Assembly (NCBI RefSeq): GCF_900111825.1
Contig: NZ_FOJM01000001.1
Span: forward strand, 266,989 to 330,988
Origin: Pedobacter suwonensis
GTDB lineage: Bacteria; Bacteroidota; Bacteroidia; Sphingobacteriales; Sphingobacteriaceae
Reading direction: 5' to 3'
DNA: 64,000 nucleotides
Position 1 is the first letter of the stretch. Every line of letters starts with the position of its first letter. The notes below the pieces were generated by a model that worked only from the letters and a program-made list of their open reading frames with translations, was not told where the DNA came from and did no database searches. Positions 47,367 to 57,061 of the stretch are shown here, piece by piece. The translations under genes and the position numbers were made by a program.

Positions 47367-48560
47367 TTAATTCACTACCGGTAGTTTATAATATTGCGGT
47401 TTCTTTTCTTCCTCAAAAACAACATTTTCGAAATCGGTAACTACATTGTATAGTGTATCGCGTTCTATTGCTTTCCGGCCCACTTGTTTAATCAGATTAA
47501 CCAGCTCTTTAGTGCTCATCGCCGGATTCTGCTCTTCGGCTCCAGCCATTGAGTAAATTTTAGTCGTATCATCCAAAGTACCGTCAATATCATCAACGCC
47601 ATAATTTAGGGATAACTGTGCCGTTTCGCGACTGATCATGGCCCAATAAGCTTTAATATGATCAAAATTATCTAGATAGATGCGGGCAATTGCATAATTT
47701 CTCAAATCTTCAATTACCGAAGATTCAGGCACATTGCTCATCTGGTTATGCTGATTTCTGAATTTTAAAGGAATAAAAGTTTGGAAACCGCCCGTACGAT
47801 CCTGCAGTTGACGTAGTTTTTCCATATGGTCAACCCGGTGCCAGTATTTCTCAATATGTCCATAAAGCATGGTTGCGTTACTCCGCATACCTAATTTGTG
47901 CCATTCTTCATGGATATCCAGCCATTGCTGACCGGTACATTTGTCTTTGGCAATCTGTTCCCTGATTTCGGGATGAAAAATTTCTGCCCCTCCGCCCGGT
48001 ATAGATTCCAAGCCGGCTTCTTTCATCAAACGCATACCCATTGCGTAATCAATTTTAGCCTTCTTGAAGATATAGTGGTACTCTACAGGGGTTAATGCTT
48101 TAACATGTAAATCCGGACGGTGTTGTTTAATAGCGGTGAACAAAGCCGAATAAAAGGCCACATCATATTGCGGAAGTACCCCTCCTACAATGTGTACCTC
48201 TGTTACCGGTTCGCCATCATATTTTTTAACAATATCGAGCATTTGCTCCATCGTTAAGGCCCAGCCTTCCTCCTTTTGCTTGATTAAACGGGAATAAGAA
48301 CAAAATTTGCAGTCGTAAACGCAAAGGTTGGTAGGTTCAAGATGGAAGTTGCGGTTAAAATAGGTTTTATCGCCATGTTTCTGTTCGCGGATAAAATTGG
48401 CCAATACGCCAAGATAACCCAATTCTGCATGTTCGTATAAGTACACACCTTCGTCGAAGGTAATCCGCTCTTTATGAAGAACTTTATGCGCGATGTTTCG
48501 TAGTTCAGTTGATAAATTGGTATCAGCTAATATTTTTTCAACTTGCTCAGTTGTATTCAT
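47367..48560 (-). CDS. mqnE: Aminofutalosine synthase MqnE
   Basis: With the start at 48560 (MNTTEQVEKILADTNL) the protein has 397 residues; a longer in-frame extension to 48788 has no domain similarity and overlaps a likely promoter, so I reject it. The radical SAM motif is CVYDCKFCSYSR (C-x3-C-x2-C). Other features are VTEVHIVGGVLPQ and SIPGGGAEIFHPEIR. MqnE adds adenosyl to 3-enolpyruvylbenzoate to make aminofutalosine. The organism therefore makes menaquinone by the futalosine route. Confidence 0.96.
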   Translation of the reverse strand: MNTTEQVEKILADTNLSTELRNIAHKVLHKERITFDEGVYLYEHAELGYLGVLANFIREQKHGDKTYFNRNFHLEPTNLCVYDCKFCSYSRLIKQKEEGWALTMEQMLDIVKKYDGEPVTEVHIVGGVLPQYDVAFYSALFTAIKQHRPDLHVKALTPVEYHYIFKKAKIDYAMGMRLMKEAGLESIPGGGAEIFHPEIREQIAKDKCTGQQWLDIHEEWHKLGMRSNATMLYGHIEKYWHRVDHMEKLRQLQDRTGGFQTFIPLKFRNQHNQMSNVPESSVIEDLRNYAIARIYLDNFDHIKAYWAMISRETAQLSLNYGVDDIDGTLDDTTKIYSMAGAEEQNPAMSTKELVNLIKQVGRKAIERDTLYNVVTDFENVVFEEEKKPQYYKLPVVN

Positions 48561-48577
48561 TCCTGATTTATTTTGAA

Positions 48578-48585
48578 CAAAAATA
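48578..48585 (-). promoter_or_regulatory. Candidate -7 box for mqnE
   Basis: The minus strand reads TATTTTTG (fits TAnnTTTG) 17 nt before the chosen mqnE start. It supports starting mqnE at 48560, since the longer ORF would contain this promoter. No exact -33 TTTG lies at 19 nt. Confidence 0.45.
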
Positions 48586-48915
48586 CGATAATGAGCCGAT
48601 TTGAAAATCATTTTCTTGTAACAAACCGTGATTTTTGGATATTGTATTTGATTATTAAACACAGTTGAACACAGATATTGATTGCTTTTTATCGTAAACT
48701 TAGCTATAGGCGTTAACATTAGCCACCGAAACGTAGAAGTCACGAAGAAATAACTATCAAGCTCGGGGATAAATCCATGTTTCAACACTTGACGGTAGTT
48801 TATGTAAGATAAAACCTGAATCTAAGTTCAATGCTAACAAGCTGCTACAAGTGATTCTAAGAAACTTCGGGTAAATCCGTGTCTCCGTGGCAACCCTAAA
48901 AGACAGTAAACAAAA

Positions 48916-48941
48916 AAAGCACCTCTTTTCAGAAGTGCTTT
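48916..48941 (-). terminator. Rho-independent terminator
   Basis: The arms aaagcac and gtgcttt with a 12-nt loop lie 27 bp after the lipoprotein stop. On the minus strand the stem is followed by a T-run. Confidence 0.75.
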
Positions 48942-48967
48942 AAGGGTATGTTTTTCGATGTTAAATA

Positions 48968-49462
48968 TTATCTGGCTGCAGGTACAAAAGTTAGAATAAT
49001 ATTTGCAGTTCTGCCACCAAATTCAATTGGTGATTTTAATACCATTTGTGTGCTTGAAAGTTCAGTTAATACTAAACGATAACCTTCAGTTACATTTTTT
49101 GCTTTGTCACCCTCGTATATTTTTTTAAACTGGAAAGTTTGATCCTTAGGGGCAGCCGACCAGAAAATAGTCTGCATTACAGCACCACAGGTACTTGATG
49201 CAGGTAAGGTATAAGATCCATTACCACTATTGGTTAAATTCCATGTACTTCCCTCAAAACATTTGTAAGATTTCTCTCCAAATAAGCCCTGAACAGCACC
49301 ATCAGGCAAACCTTCCAAAGCTACATTACTCACTACCCATTCGCGAACAACTGTACCTCTGCTACCCGTTACGCCTGCAGTTACTCTTTTTGCAGTATTA
49401 CAACTTTGTAACATTACTAAGGTAGAACATGCAATTGAGATAGCTATAAATAATCTTTTCAT
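48968..49462 (-). CDS. Lipocalin-like lipoprotein
   Basis: The 164-residue protein has a lipoprotein signal (CSTLVMLQSC, Cys21) followed by a beta-rich domain starting VVREWVVSNVALEGLPDG and including STWNLTNSGNGSYTLPA and YRLVLTELSSTQMVLKSP, a lipocalin-like pattern. Two further Cys residues (in YKCFEG and STCGAV) may form a disulfide. Function unknown; it is probably an outer-membrane lipoprotein. Confidence 0.8.
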   Translation of the reverse strand: MKRLFIAISIACSTLVMLQSCNTAKRVTAGVTGSRGTVVREWVVSNVALEGLPDGAVQGLFGEKSYKCFEGSTWNLTNSGNGSYTLPASSTCGAVMQTIFWSAAPKDQTFQFKKIYEGDKAKNVTEGYRLVLTELSSTQMVLKSPIEFGGRTANIILTFVPAAR

Positions 49463-49586
49463 TTTCTATGTAATTTAAATTTTGTCAAACTTGTTACATA
49501 AATCTTGCCAAAACCGTTACTAACCTTAAATTAGCGCTAAATTATTAAATCCCATACCCATATTACATCGTCCAAAATCAATCATC

Positions 49587-50702
49587 ATGAAACCAGAAAC
49601 CCTTGCTATTCACGCGGCTAATCTTGTAAAAATCAATACAGGTGATGTTACACTGCCTATTAATTTATCTACCACATTTTTTCGTGACGAAGATGGTGGC
49701 TATCCTCGCGGACACATGTATAGCAGGGTAAGCAATCCAAACCGGTCTGCTTTAGAAAACACTGTAGCTAAACTGGAATATGGCGAAGATGCAGCAGCAT
49801 TTTCCTCGGGTAATACCTGCGGTTTGGCATTGTTTCAAGCTTTGAAACCAGGCAGTCACATTATTGCACCAGACGATATGTATTGGGGCATTAAAAAACA
49901 ATTGCTGACGATTTTTAACAATAGCCTGGAATTTGATTTTATTGACCAGACCGATTTGTCGCTAATAGAATCAAACATTAAGCCCAATACAAAACTAATT
50001 TGGATCGAAACACCATCCAATCCACTGTTGAAGGTTACCGATATAGAAGAGATTGCTAAAATAGCTAAGGCTAAAAATATCACCATGGTCTGCGATAGTA
50101 CATTTGCTTCCCCTATTTTACAAAATCCAATTTTATTAGGAGCAGATATTGTCATGCACAGCAGCACGAAATACCTTGGTGGCCATAGCGATGTGCTTGG
50201 AGGAATTTTGGTGACAGCAAAGAAAGATGAGCTGTGGGAGAAAATCAAAAACATACAGCAAACCGGTGGTGCCGTTCCATCACCCTTCGATTGCTTTTTA
50301 TTAAGCAGAAGCATAAAAACCCTGGCCTACCGCATAAAAGGGCATTGTGAAAACGGGAAGATTATCGCTCACTATTTAAATAAACATCCAAATGTAGAGG
50401 CCGTTTTTTATCCTGGACTGGAAGACCATCCGCAACATGGTATTGCAAAAAAACAGATGAAAGATTTTGGTGGCATGATGTCATTCCTGGTTAAAGGTGG
50501 TGTTGAAGCCGCTCATAAAGTGGCGAATAAGGTCCGGTTATTTGCACAGGCGACCAGTTTAGGTGGTGTGGAGAGTTTAATCGAACATCGCTACTCAGTA
50601 GAGGGGCCGGATAGCAAAACGCCTAAAAATCTGCTCCGTATTTCCGTTGGACTGGAACATGCAGACGATCTTATTGCCGATTTGGAGCAGGCGTTAAGCT
50701 AA
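49587..50702 (+). CDS. Trans-sulfuration PLP enzyme (cystathionine gamma-synthase/lyase family)
   Basis: The 371-residue protein is a PLP-dependent Cys/Met-metabolism enzyme. I see the conserved YSRVSNPNRSALE (about 46-58), AFSSGNTCGLALFQAL, IETPSNPLLKVTDI, the PLP Lys in MHSSTKYLGGHSDVLGG (about 190-206) and SLGGVESLIEHR near the end. It could be a cystathionine gamma-synthase, beta-lyase or gamma-lyase; the sequence alone does not decide. It has no SAM riboswitch of its own. Confidence 0.92.
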   Translation: MKPETLAIHAANLVKINTGDVTLPINLSTTFFRDEDGGYPRGHMYSRVSNPNRSALENTVAKLEYGEDAAAFSSGNTCGLALFQALKPGSHIIAPDDMYWGIKKQLLTIFNNSLEFDFIDQTDLSLIESNIKPNTKLIWIETPSNPLLKVTDIEEIAKIAKAKNITMVCDSTFASPILQNPILLGADIVMHSSTKYLGGHSDVLGGILVTAKKDELWEKIKNIQQTGGAVPSPFDCFLLSRSIKTLAYRIKGHCENGKIIAHYLNKHPNVEAVFYPGLEDHPQHGIAKKQMKDFGGMMSFLVKGGVEAAHKVANKVRLFAQATSLGGVESLIEHRYSVEGPDSKTPKNLLRISVGLEHADDLIADLEQALS

Positions 50703-50712
50703 AGTTTTCTAC

Positions 50713-50745
50713 AGTCCTATAAGGTTTCTGAAACCTTATAGGACT
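50713..50745. terminator. Palindromic bidirectional terminator
   Basis: The arms agtcctataaggttt and aaaccttataggact (15 bp) enclose loop ctg. It sits between convergent genes and shares the GGTTT...AAACC core with 2831-2862 and 23220-23252. Confidence 0.75.
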
Positions 50746-50751
50746 AAAAAT

Positions 50752-51765
50752 CTATTTCGGATTACAAACCGTGGTCAGTTTCAAAGAATAGTTTGCCTCC
50801 AGTGGCTCATTTGTTTGTGCTAAACGTTGTGATCCCGTATTCGCAGGACAAGCAATATCTCCTGCAGCATCATAAACCAATTTGTTCCCATTTGCCATTA
50901 ATTCCTTTGGCACATATACCTGTACTTTGGTAACTGAATAACCTGAAGGAAAATAACGTATGTAATAACCATCAGGATGTTTGGTCCAGATGCCGCTTGG
51001 TACATCGCTTCTTGGTGGGGCCATACCCGCCACAATCGCATATTTTTCCATATCAGCATAAGTGTAATTTCCGGAAGCTACCAGCTGTCTGATATTGTTT
51101 TCTGCCTCAAAAACTGCCTTTACACCCGCTGGCAACTGGTCTTTAGCCTTTTCCATTACATCAAAAGGTAACACACCCAGGGCGTCTCCCTCCAATTGTG
51201 TAATCTGACCCGGGGTTAATAATTTTACAGCGGTTAATTTTACCTGTCCGTTAAAATCAGCAAATTTTGTTCTGGCAATAATGGTCCACAGCAGCGCCTG
51301 GATGTCATGTTGATCCACTTCAGGATGTTTTTCTGCGCTTTTCAATATCGCAACCACTATTTCTTCCTTAGAACCTAGTACGGGAGCGAACATATAACCA
51401 TCGCCTTTTGACGGCGCAAATGTTCCCGCCTTTAAACAATAACTTTTGTTGGTCATCTCATAAAGCCCCTCGCAAAGCACAAATCCGCCCTCTGGATTTT
51501 TAGGTAGTAAATACAATGGTTGTGCCTTTAAATTTAACGAAGTAATAAAGTCGGGCATTTTTTCACCTTCCCTGTTTACATCTTCAAAACTGGTGGTTAT
51601 AGCAGCGGGCTGTTTCAGAAACCTGTCTACCCCTAAGGCTTTGGCACCCTGGGCGGTTCCGATTTTTAATAATTTATCTTTCAAACCTCCAAACTGGGCA
51701 TTGGTGGTGCTGACAAACATCACCGTGAATAGCAGGCTTAAACTTAAAACGCTTGTGTTTTTCAT
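50752..51765 (-). CDS. Secreted protein of unknown function
   Basis: With the start at 51765 the 337-residue protein begins with a signal peptide (MKNTSVLSLSLLFTVMFVST...NAQ). An alternative start 9 bp upstream (51774) adds only three residues. I recognise no domain. It has a helical middle (VVAILKSAEKHPEVDQHDIQ) and ends with conserved-looking CPANTGSQRLAQ and a C-terminal Cys. It is probably periplasmic or surface located. Confidence 0.75.
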   Translation of the reverse strand: MKNTSVLSLSLLFTVMFVSTTNAQFGGLKDKLLKIGTAQGAKALGVDRFLKQPAAITTSFEDVNREGEKMPDFITSLNLKAQPLYLLPKNPEGGFVLCEGLYEMTNKSYCLKAGTFAPSKGDGYMFAPVLGSKEEIVVAILKSAEKHPEVDQHDIQALLWTIIARTKFADFNGQVKLTAVKLLTPGQITQLEGDALGVLPFDVMEKAKDQLPAGVKAVFEAENNIRQLVASGNYTYADMEKYAIVAGMAPPRSDVPSGIWTKHPDGYYIRYFPSGYSVTKVQVYVPKELMANGNKLVYDAAGDIACPANTGSQRLAQTNEPLEANYSLKLTTVCNPK

Positions 51766-51790
51766 GATAATCATATTTAGATAGGTAGTG

Positions 51791-51798
51791 CAAACTTA
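51791..51798 (-). promoter_or_regulatory. Candidate -7 box
   Basis: The minus strand reads TAAGTTTG (fits TAnnTTTG), 25 nt before the start of the secreted unknown protein. No clear -33 box is seen. Confidence 0.4.
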
Positions 51799-51980
51799 GC
51801 ATATTAAGCGCTAATTTCGCATCGAAAGTTCGATTTTAGCAGCCCAACATAAAATTAAACAACTAGTTATCAGTTGTTTATTTAAAAATCAAAATTTTAT
51901 TTTGTGTATTAAAAATTAATCCTGACATTTGAAATATTATTTGGCGGAAAGCTAAATAAAAGTCAATCTTCACAGGTTGA

Positions 51981-52087
51981 TTTATAAAGAAGTGGCGAGA
52001 GACTGGCTCGATGACCCACTGGCAACCCTCAGAAAGAGAAGGTGCCAATTCCTGACCAGATAACATGGTGTTATTTGGTGATATAAA
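51981..52087 (+). ncRNA. SAM-I (S-box) riboswitch
   Basis: The core agagactggctcgatgaccc, then actggcaaccctc and aaggtgccaattcctgacc match the conserved SAM-I aptamer. Helices fit: P1 tttata/tataaa (51981-51986 with 52082-52087), P2 closed by gtgg/ccac, P3 ggc-ctc/gag-gcc, and P4 gataaca/tgttatt. It binds S-adenosylmethionine and would repress the downstream methionine operon. The next start codon (52097) lies only 10 nt after P1, so ligand binding could directly control its ribosome access. Confidence 0.93.
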
Positions 52088-52096
52088 TTATAACTG

Positions 52097-52225
52097 ATGA
52101 AAACATTAAATCTTCGATCGCTAAGCGAATCCAATGCAGACCTTAAAAAGGTAAAACAAGTTGCTATTTCTGTTACTTGCAGTTATATGCCTGCTATGGC
52201 TTGTATGTGCTGTTGCATACAGTAA
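52097..52225 (+). CDS. Cys/Met-rich leader peptide candidate
   Basis: A 42-codon ORF starts ATG AAA ACA TTA and ends TAA at 52225. The N-terminal part is polar (MKTLNLRSLSESNADLKKVK); the tail reads CSYMPAMACMCCCIQ, with five Cys and three Met in 15 codons. It lies between the SAM-I riboswitch and metY, with 126 nt to the metY start. Stem-loop-forming sequence follows it (aatcttcc pairing with ggaag, then tcccggataaccggga). This is the layout of an attenuation leader whose translation senses Cys or Met supply. Alternatively the product could be a small metal-binding or signalling peptide. I do not recognise it as a named family. Confidence 0.65.
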   Translation: MKTLNLRSLSESNADLKKVKQVAISVTCSYMPAMACMCCCIQ

Positions 52226-52229
52226 TTTA

Positions 52230-52300
52230 AAAATCTTCCTTTTTTGTTTCCCTCAAACTGGAAGGTCCCGGATAACCGGGATACGCCCTTTTAAGCTTTA
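52230..52300 (+). promoter_or_regulatory. Possible attenuator hairpins before metY
   Basis: Two structures are possible: cttcc (near 52235) with ggaag (near 52260), and tcccgg-ataa-ccggga (about 52267-52282) followed by atacgccctttt. The second resembles an intrinsic terminator, with a short T-run some nucleotides after the stem. Their position between leader ORF and metY suits a conditional terminator. Mutual exclusivity is not shown. Confidence 0.4.
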
Positions 52301-52336
52301 GAACTACCCTAAGCTAGTTATCTCATCAATTCATAA

Positions 52337-53683
<1,347 letters not shown>

Positions 53684-53712
53684 GCACATTTACCTTCCGA
53701 TACAACAAAACA

Positions 53713-54771
53713 ATGAGTACAGCATCAATATATAATCATCATAAACAGTTTAAATTAGAAAACGGAAAAAAAATCCGTAACCTGCAGGTTGCTTATCAAA
53801 CTTATGGGAAACTAAATGCAGCTAAAGATAACGTTATCTGGGTTTGCCATGCACTTACTGCCAATGCAGATGTTTTTGAATGGTGGGAAGGTTTGTTCGG
53901 GCAAAATGCCTTGTTCAATTCTGCGGAACACTATATTGTGTGCGCCAATGTTTTAGGCTCTCATTATGGTAGCACTAGCCCCTTGAGTACAAATCCGGTA
54001 ACAGGCCTGCCATATTACCTTTCTTTTCCACAGTTTACCATTCGCGATTTGGTGTCAGCACACCAGTTATTGGCTTCGCATTTAGGCATAAACTATATCA
54101 AGTTATTAATAGGTGGTTCTTTGGGCGGACAACAAGCAGTTGAATGGAGTATTTCAGACCCGAATAAAATTGAAAACCTGATTTTAATTGCCACTAATGC
54201 AGCACATTCTCCCTGGGGTATCGCTTTTAACGAAAGCCAGCGTTTGGCCATTACTACCGATAGAACTTTTTACGCTAACCAACCAAACGGTGGTAGCAAA
54301 GGTTTAAAAACTGCCCGTAGCATTGCACTTTTAAGCTATAGAACCTACGATGCTTATGGCAGTACACAGGTAGAAAGTGTTAACGATAAAACTGACCACT
54401 TCAGGTCGTCTTCTTATCAGAATTATCAGGGCGAAAAACTGATTAACCGCTTTAATGCTTACAGTTATTATTATTTAACTAAAGCAATGGACAGCCATAA
54501 TGTTGGCCGTAACCGCAAAAGCATTGGCGATGCCTTAAAATTAATTAAGGCGAACACCCTGGTCATCGGAATAGAAAATGATGTGTTGTTCCCGCTTTCG
54601 GAGCAAAAATACCTGGCCGACCATATTGCCGGGGCAGAATTTATTGCCTTACACTCAGATTACGGACATGATGGTTTTTTAATCGAAACCAATGCATTGA
54701 CCAATGTAATCGGAAATTTTATGAAAGAAAGCCGTAATAAGAAAATAATCAAACTACAGCATACGGCTTAG
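53713..54771 (+). CDS. metX: Homoserine O-acetyltransferase
   Basis: The 352-residue alpha/beta hydrolase-fold enzyme shows VCHALTANADVFEWW, LGSHYGSTSPLS, the nucleophile elbow LIGGSLGGQQAVEW (Ser about 138) and a C-terminal HSDYGHDGFL with the catalytic His. It acetylates homoserine with acetyl-CoA, giving the substrate of the neighbouring metY. The order metY-metX-hom forms one methionine unit under one riboswitch. Confidence 0.95.
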   Translation: MSTASIYNHHKQFKLENGKKIRNLQVAYQTYGKLNAAKDNVIWVCHALTANADVFEWWEGLFGQNALFNSAEHYIVCANVLGSHYGSTSPLSTNPVTGLPYYLSFPQFTIRDLVSAHQLLASHLGINYIKLLIGGSLGGQQAVEWSISDPNKIENLILIATNAAHSPWGIAFNESQRLAITTDRTFYANQPNGGSKGLKTARSIALLSYRTYDAYGSTQVESVNDKTDHFRSSSYQNYQGEKLINRFNAYSYYYLTKAMDSHNVGRNRKSIGDALKLIKANTLVIGIENDVLFPLSEQKYLADHIAGAEFIALHSDYGHDGFLIETNALTNVIGNFMKESRNKKIIKLQHTA

Positions 54772-54906
54772 AAAGGTAGAGGGTTGAGGGTATAAAGGTA
54801 GAAGGTAAGAAAACTGGATACCGGAATAAAATTTGAAAAAAAATTACAAAAATAAGAACAGTTATATCGGTGTAACCGACCTATCTGTGTAATCATAAAA
54901 ACAATA

Positions 54907-56151
54907 ATGAGTAAGAATTTAAAAATTGGTTTATTTGGTTTCGGTGTTGTAGGACAAGGTTTATTGGATATTATCCAAAGCCAGAACTTAAACCTGGAGA
55001 TCATTAAAATTGCGATAAAAGATCCGAGGAAGAAGCGTACCCTTAATCAAGATCTGTTTACTACTGATCGTAACGAGATACTGAATAATACGGAAATCAA
55101 TACCATTGTAGAATTGATCAATGATGCCGACGCAGCCTATGAGATTGTAACGAGTGCATTAAAAAACGGTAAAAATGTAGTTTCTGCCAATAAAAAAATG
55201 ATTGCCATACACTTAAAAGAGCTGGTTGATTTACAACAAAAGCACGGCACTTCACTATTGTATGAAGGTGCAGTTTGTGGCAGTATTCCGATTATCAGGA
55301 ATTTAGAAGAGTACTACGATAATGAATTGTTTCATGCTTTGAGCGGAATTTTTAATGGCTCATCTAATTATATCCTTTCCAAGATATTTAATGAGAACCA
55401 AAGTTACGATTCGGCGTTAAAAGAAGCACAGGATTTAGGTTTTGCGGAAACTGATCCGATCTTAGACGTGGGCGGCTACGATCCAAAATACAAACTCGCG
55501 ATTGCTACAGCGCATGCTTACGGTTTATTTGTTAATCCCGATGCTATTTTAAATATTGGTATACAGAACCTATCCAACAATGACATTAAATATGCCCGCG
55601 AAAAAAACTTTAAGATTAAATTGGTTCCTACCGCGCGTAAAGTAAATACAAAAGATATTGTGACTTATGTACTACCTAAACTCGTAGCTAAAGATGATTT
55701 TCTGTACAATGTAGAAAACGAATACAATGCAGTTGCCGTTCAGGCGGCTTTTGCGGATAAACAATTTTTCTACGGTAAAGGTGCGGGCGGCCACCCTACT
55801 GGTGCTGCCGTGCTTTCTGATATTGCTGCCTTAAGGTACGACTACCGTTATGAATACAAAAAATATCATTCGGAAAACGGCGTAAAACATACAGAAGAGA
55901 TTCTTTTGGAAATTTATTTACGTTATGCAGATGAAGACCTGATTACGCTGTTGGAGTTTGATAACATTAGCGAGCGTTATGCGGCCAGCAGTTACAAATA
56001 TGTAGTAGGTACGCTTAAGCTGGAAAGTTTGATCAGAAACCGTGATTTGCTTTTAGATAAATCTGTTTTTGTGGCCTATACGGGCAGACAGATTTATAAA
56101 CAGGAGCAATTGAGCGAAAATGTTTTTGCTGCCGAACTGGCCAGCCTCTAA
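54907..56151 (+). CDS. hom: Homoserine dehydrogenase
   Basis: The 414-residue protein has an N-terminal Rossmann fold (IGLFGFGVVGQGLLDII), the VVSANKKMIA segment, YEGAVCGSIPIIRNLEEYY, GIFNGSSNYILSK, EAQDLGFAETDPILDVGGYD and the catalytic-domain FYGKGAGGHPTGAAVLSD. It reduces aspartate semialdehyde to homoserine, which metX then acetylates. There is no fused aspartokinase. The 135-bp gap after metX may hold a weak internal promoter, but I see none. Confidence 0.95.
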   Translation: MSKNLKIGLFGFGVVGQGLLDIIQSQNLNLEIIKIAIKDPRKKRTLNQDLFTTDRNEILNNTEINTIVELINDADAAYEIVTSALKNGKNVVSANKKMIAIHLKELVDLQQKHGTSLLYEGAVCGSIPIIRNLEEYYDNELFHALSGIFNGSSNYILSKIFNENQSYDSALKEAQDLGFAETDPILDVGGYDPKYKLAIATAHAYGLFVNPDAILNIGIQNLSNNDIKYAREKNFKIKLVPTARKVNTKDIVTYVLPKLVAKDDFLYNVENEYNAVAVQAAFADKQFFYGKGAGGHPTGAAVLSDIAALRYDYRYEYKKYHSENGVKHTEEILLEIYLRYADEDLITLLEFDNISERYAASSYKYVVGTLKLESLIRNRDLLLDKSVFVAYTGRQIYKQEQLSENVFAAELASL

Positions 56152-56197
56152 CTTATTTTTTAAGGTTAATTTTTTTATTTGTTTTGTTGTTAAGTAC

Positions 56198-56222
56198 AAA
56201 GGTCGGAGCGAGTCCGGCCTTT
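56198..56222 (+). terminator. Terminator after hom
   Basis: The arms aaaggtcgg and ccggccttt (one G-U pair) enclose a agcgagt loop and end in T-rich sequence. It lies 47 bp after the hom stop. Confidence 0.65.
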
Positions 56223-56226
56223 TGCA

Positions 56227-56476
56227 TTATTTAAAATTATCCAAAATACGCTGCCGGTCTTCGTTTTCCTTATCATTTTTATGGTAAAGTTCAATAAAAA
56301 CAATCTTTTTTTCTTCTGGGAAATAAGCATAAATTAATCTTAAACCTGAGTTTACTCCACGGCCTTTAAAAGATTTACAGGCCTTCTTTTTACTAAATCT
56401 TCTTGGGAAAGATCTTTTTCGAACGAAGGATAGCTATTCTTTCCCCGATTTCTTTTTTTGATATGTCATATGCCAT
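56227..56476 (-). pseudogene. Decayed toxin-antitoxin remnant (XRE stub fused to RelE/ParE end)
   Basis: Two fragments lie in different frames. From 56476 the minus strand reads MAYDISKKEIGERIAILRSK, like the first helix of an XRE DNA-binding domain; a second frame continues with LSQEDLVKRR, as in helix 2, so a frameshift splits it. The 3' part (to the stop at 56227) encodes FKGRGVNSGLRLIYAYFPEE, then KIVFIELYHKNDKENEDRQR, the C-terminal half of a RelE/HigB/ParE-type toxin, without any start codon after the upstream in-frame stop. This looks like a TA module that lost its middle by deletion. Confidence 0.55.
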
Positions 56477-56579
56477 AGTTCAACGATACAGCATGTTTCA
56501 TAATAAAACAATAAGGTGATTGATTTTAAAACAAAAACACAATACTTCGCTTTGATTTGGAACTGCTAATTGCAAATAG

Positions 56580-57032
56580 CTATTGTTTTATTCTTAAGTA
56601 TTTTTCGATTATCACCCGATCTACCCCTGCTGCTTCGACCTTTTCAACTCCTTTTTGGACCAGGGTATCTTGATGAATGTCTAGTTTGAAGTTAAACTTT
56701 TTGCCTTCCCAGTTTTTATTTTTGTAGTACTCAAGATGTTCAGTATAATCACTACCCTTCAAAACGAAAGTCCCTCCTCCTGCATCAAAGTTAGCAGTAT
56801 CTTTCGGATCAAGGCTATGCCTTAGAAAAGCAAAATGGCTGTTATTAAATAACTTGATCATTTTTAGTTTTCCGGAATAATCAGTCGTTTCGCTTTTTCC
56901 TTTATCAATAGTTGTGGCTGAAACCAGTTGCCAGGTGCCTTGAATATCAAGAACTGAATCTTTTTTGTTTCCATCTTTGCGCTTACAAGCAAATAAGGAG
57001 AAAAGGAAAAGTAATATTAAGGTATATTTCAT
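56580..57032 (-). CDS. Lipocalin-like lipoprotein
   Basis: The 150-residue protein has a lipoprotein signal (MKYTLILLFLFSLFAC, Cys16) followed by a charged linker and a beta-rich domain starting DIQGTWQLVSATTIDKGKSE, typical of lipocalin-like proteins of Bacteroidota. Later parts include FAFLRHSLDPKDTANFDAGG and a C-terminal YLRIKQ. The ligand is unknown. Confidence 0.8.
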   Translation of the reverse strand: MKYTLILLFLFSLFACKRKDGNKKDSVLDIQGTWQLVSATTIDKGKSETTDYSGKLKMIKLFNNSHFAFLRHSLDPKDTANFDAGGGTFVLKGSDYTEHLEYYKNKNWEGKKFNFKLDIHQDTLVQKGVEKVEAAGVDRVIIEKYLRIKQ

Positions 57033-57061
57033 AAATCAAATGGTTTAGGTAATTAACAAAT

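Larger units (their letters stand above)
48561..48967. other. Intergenic region before mqnE
   Basis: No gene is supported in these 407 bp. They hold the candidate mqnE promoter at the left, short common intergenic fragments (cacagttgaacacagat near 48660, cgtgtctccgtggcaaccc near 48880) and the terminator of the lipoprotein gene at the right. Confidence 0.55.

Noticed and set aside
48561..48788. N-terminal extension of mqnE
   Set aside because: The extension has no MqnE similarity and contains a likely -7 promoter box.
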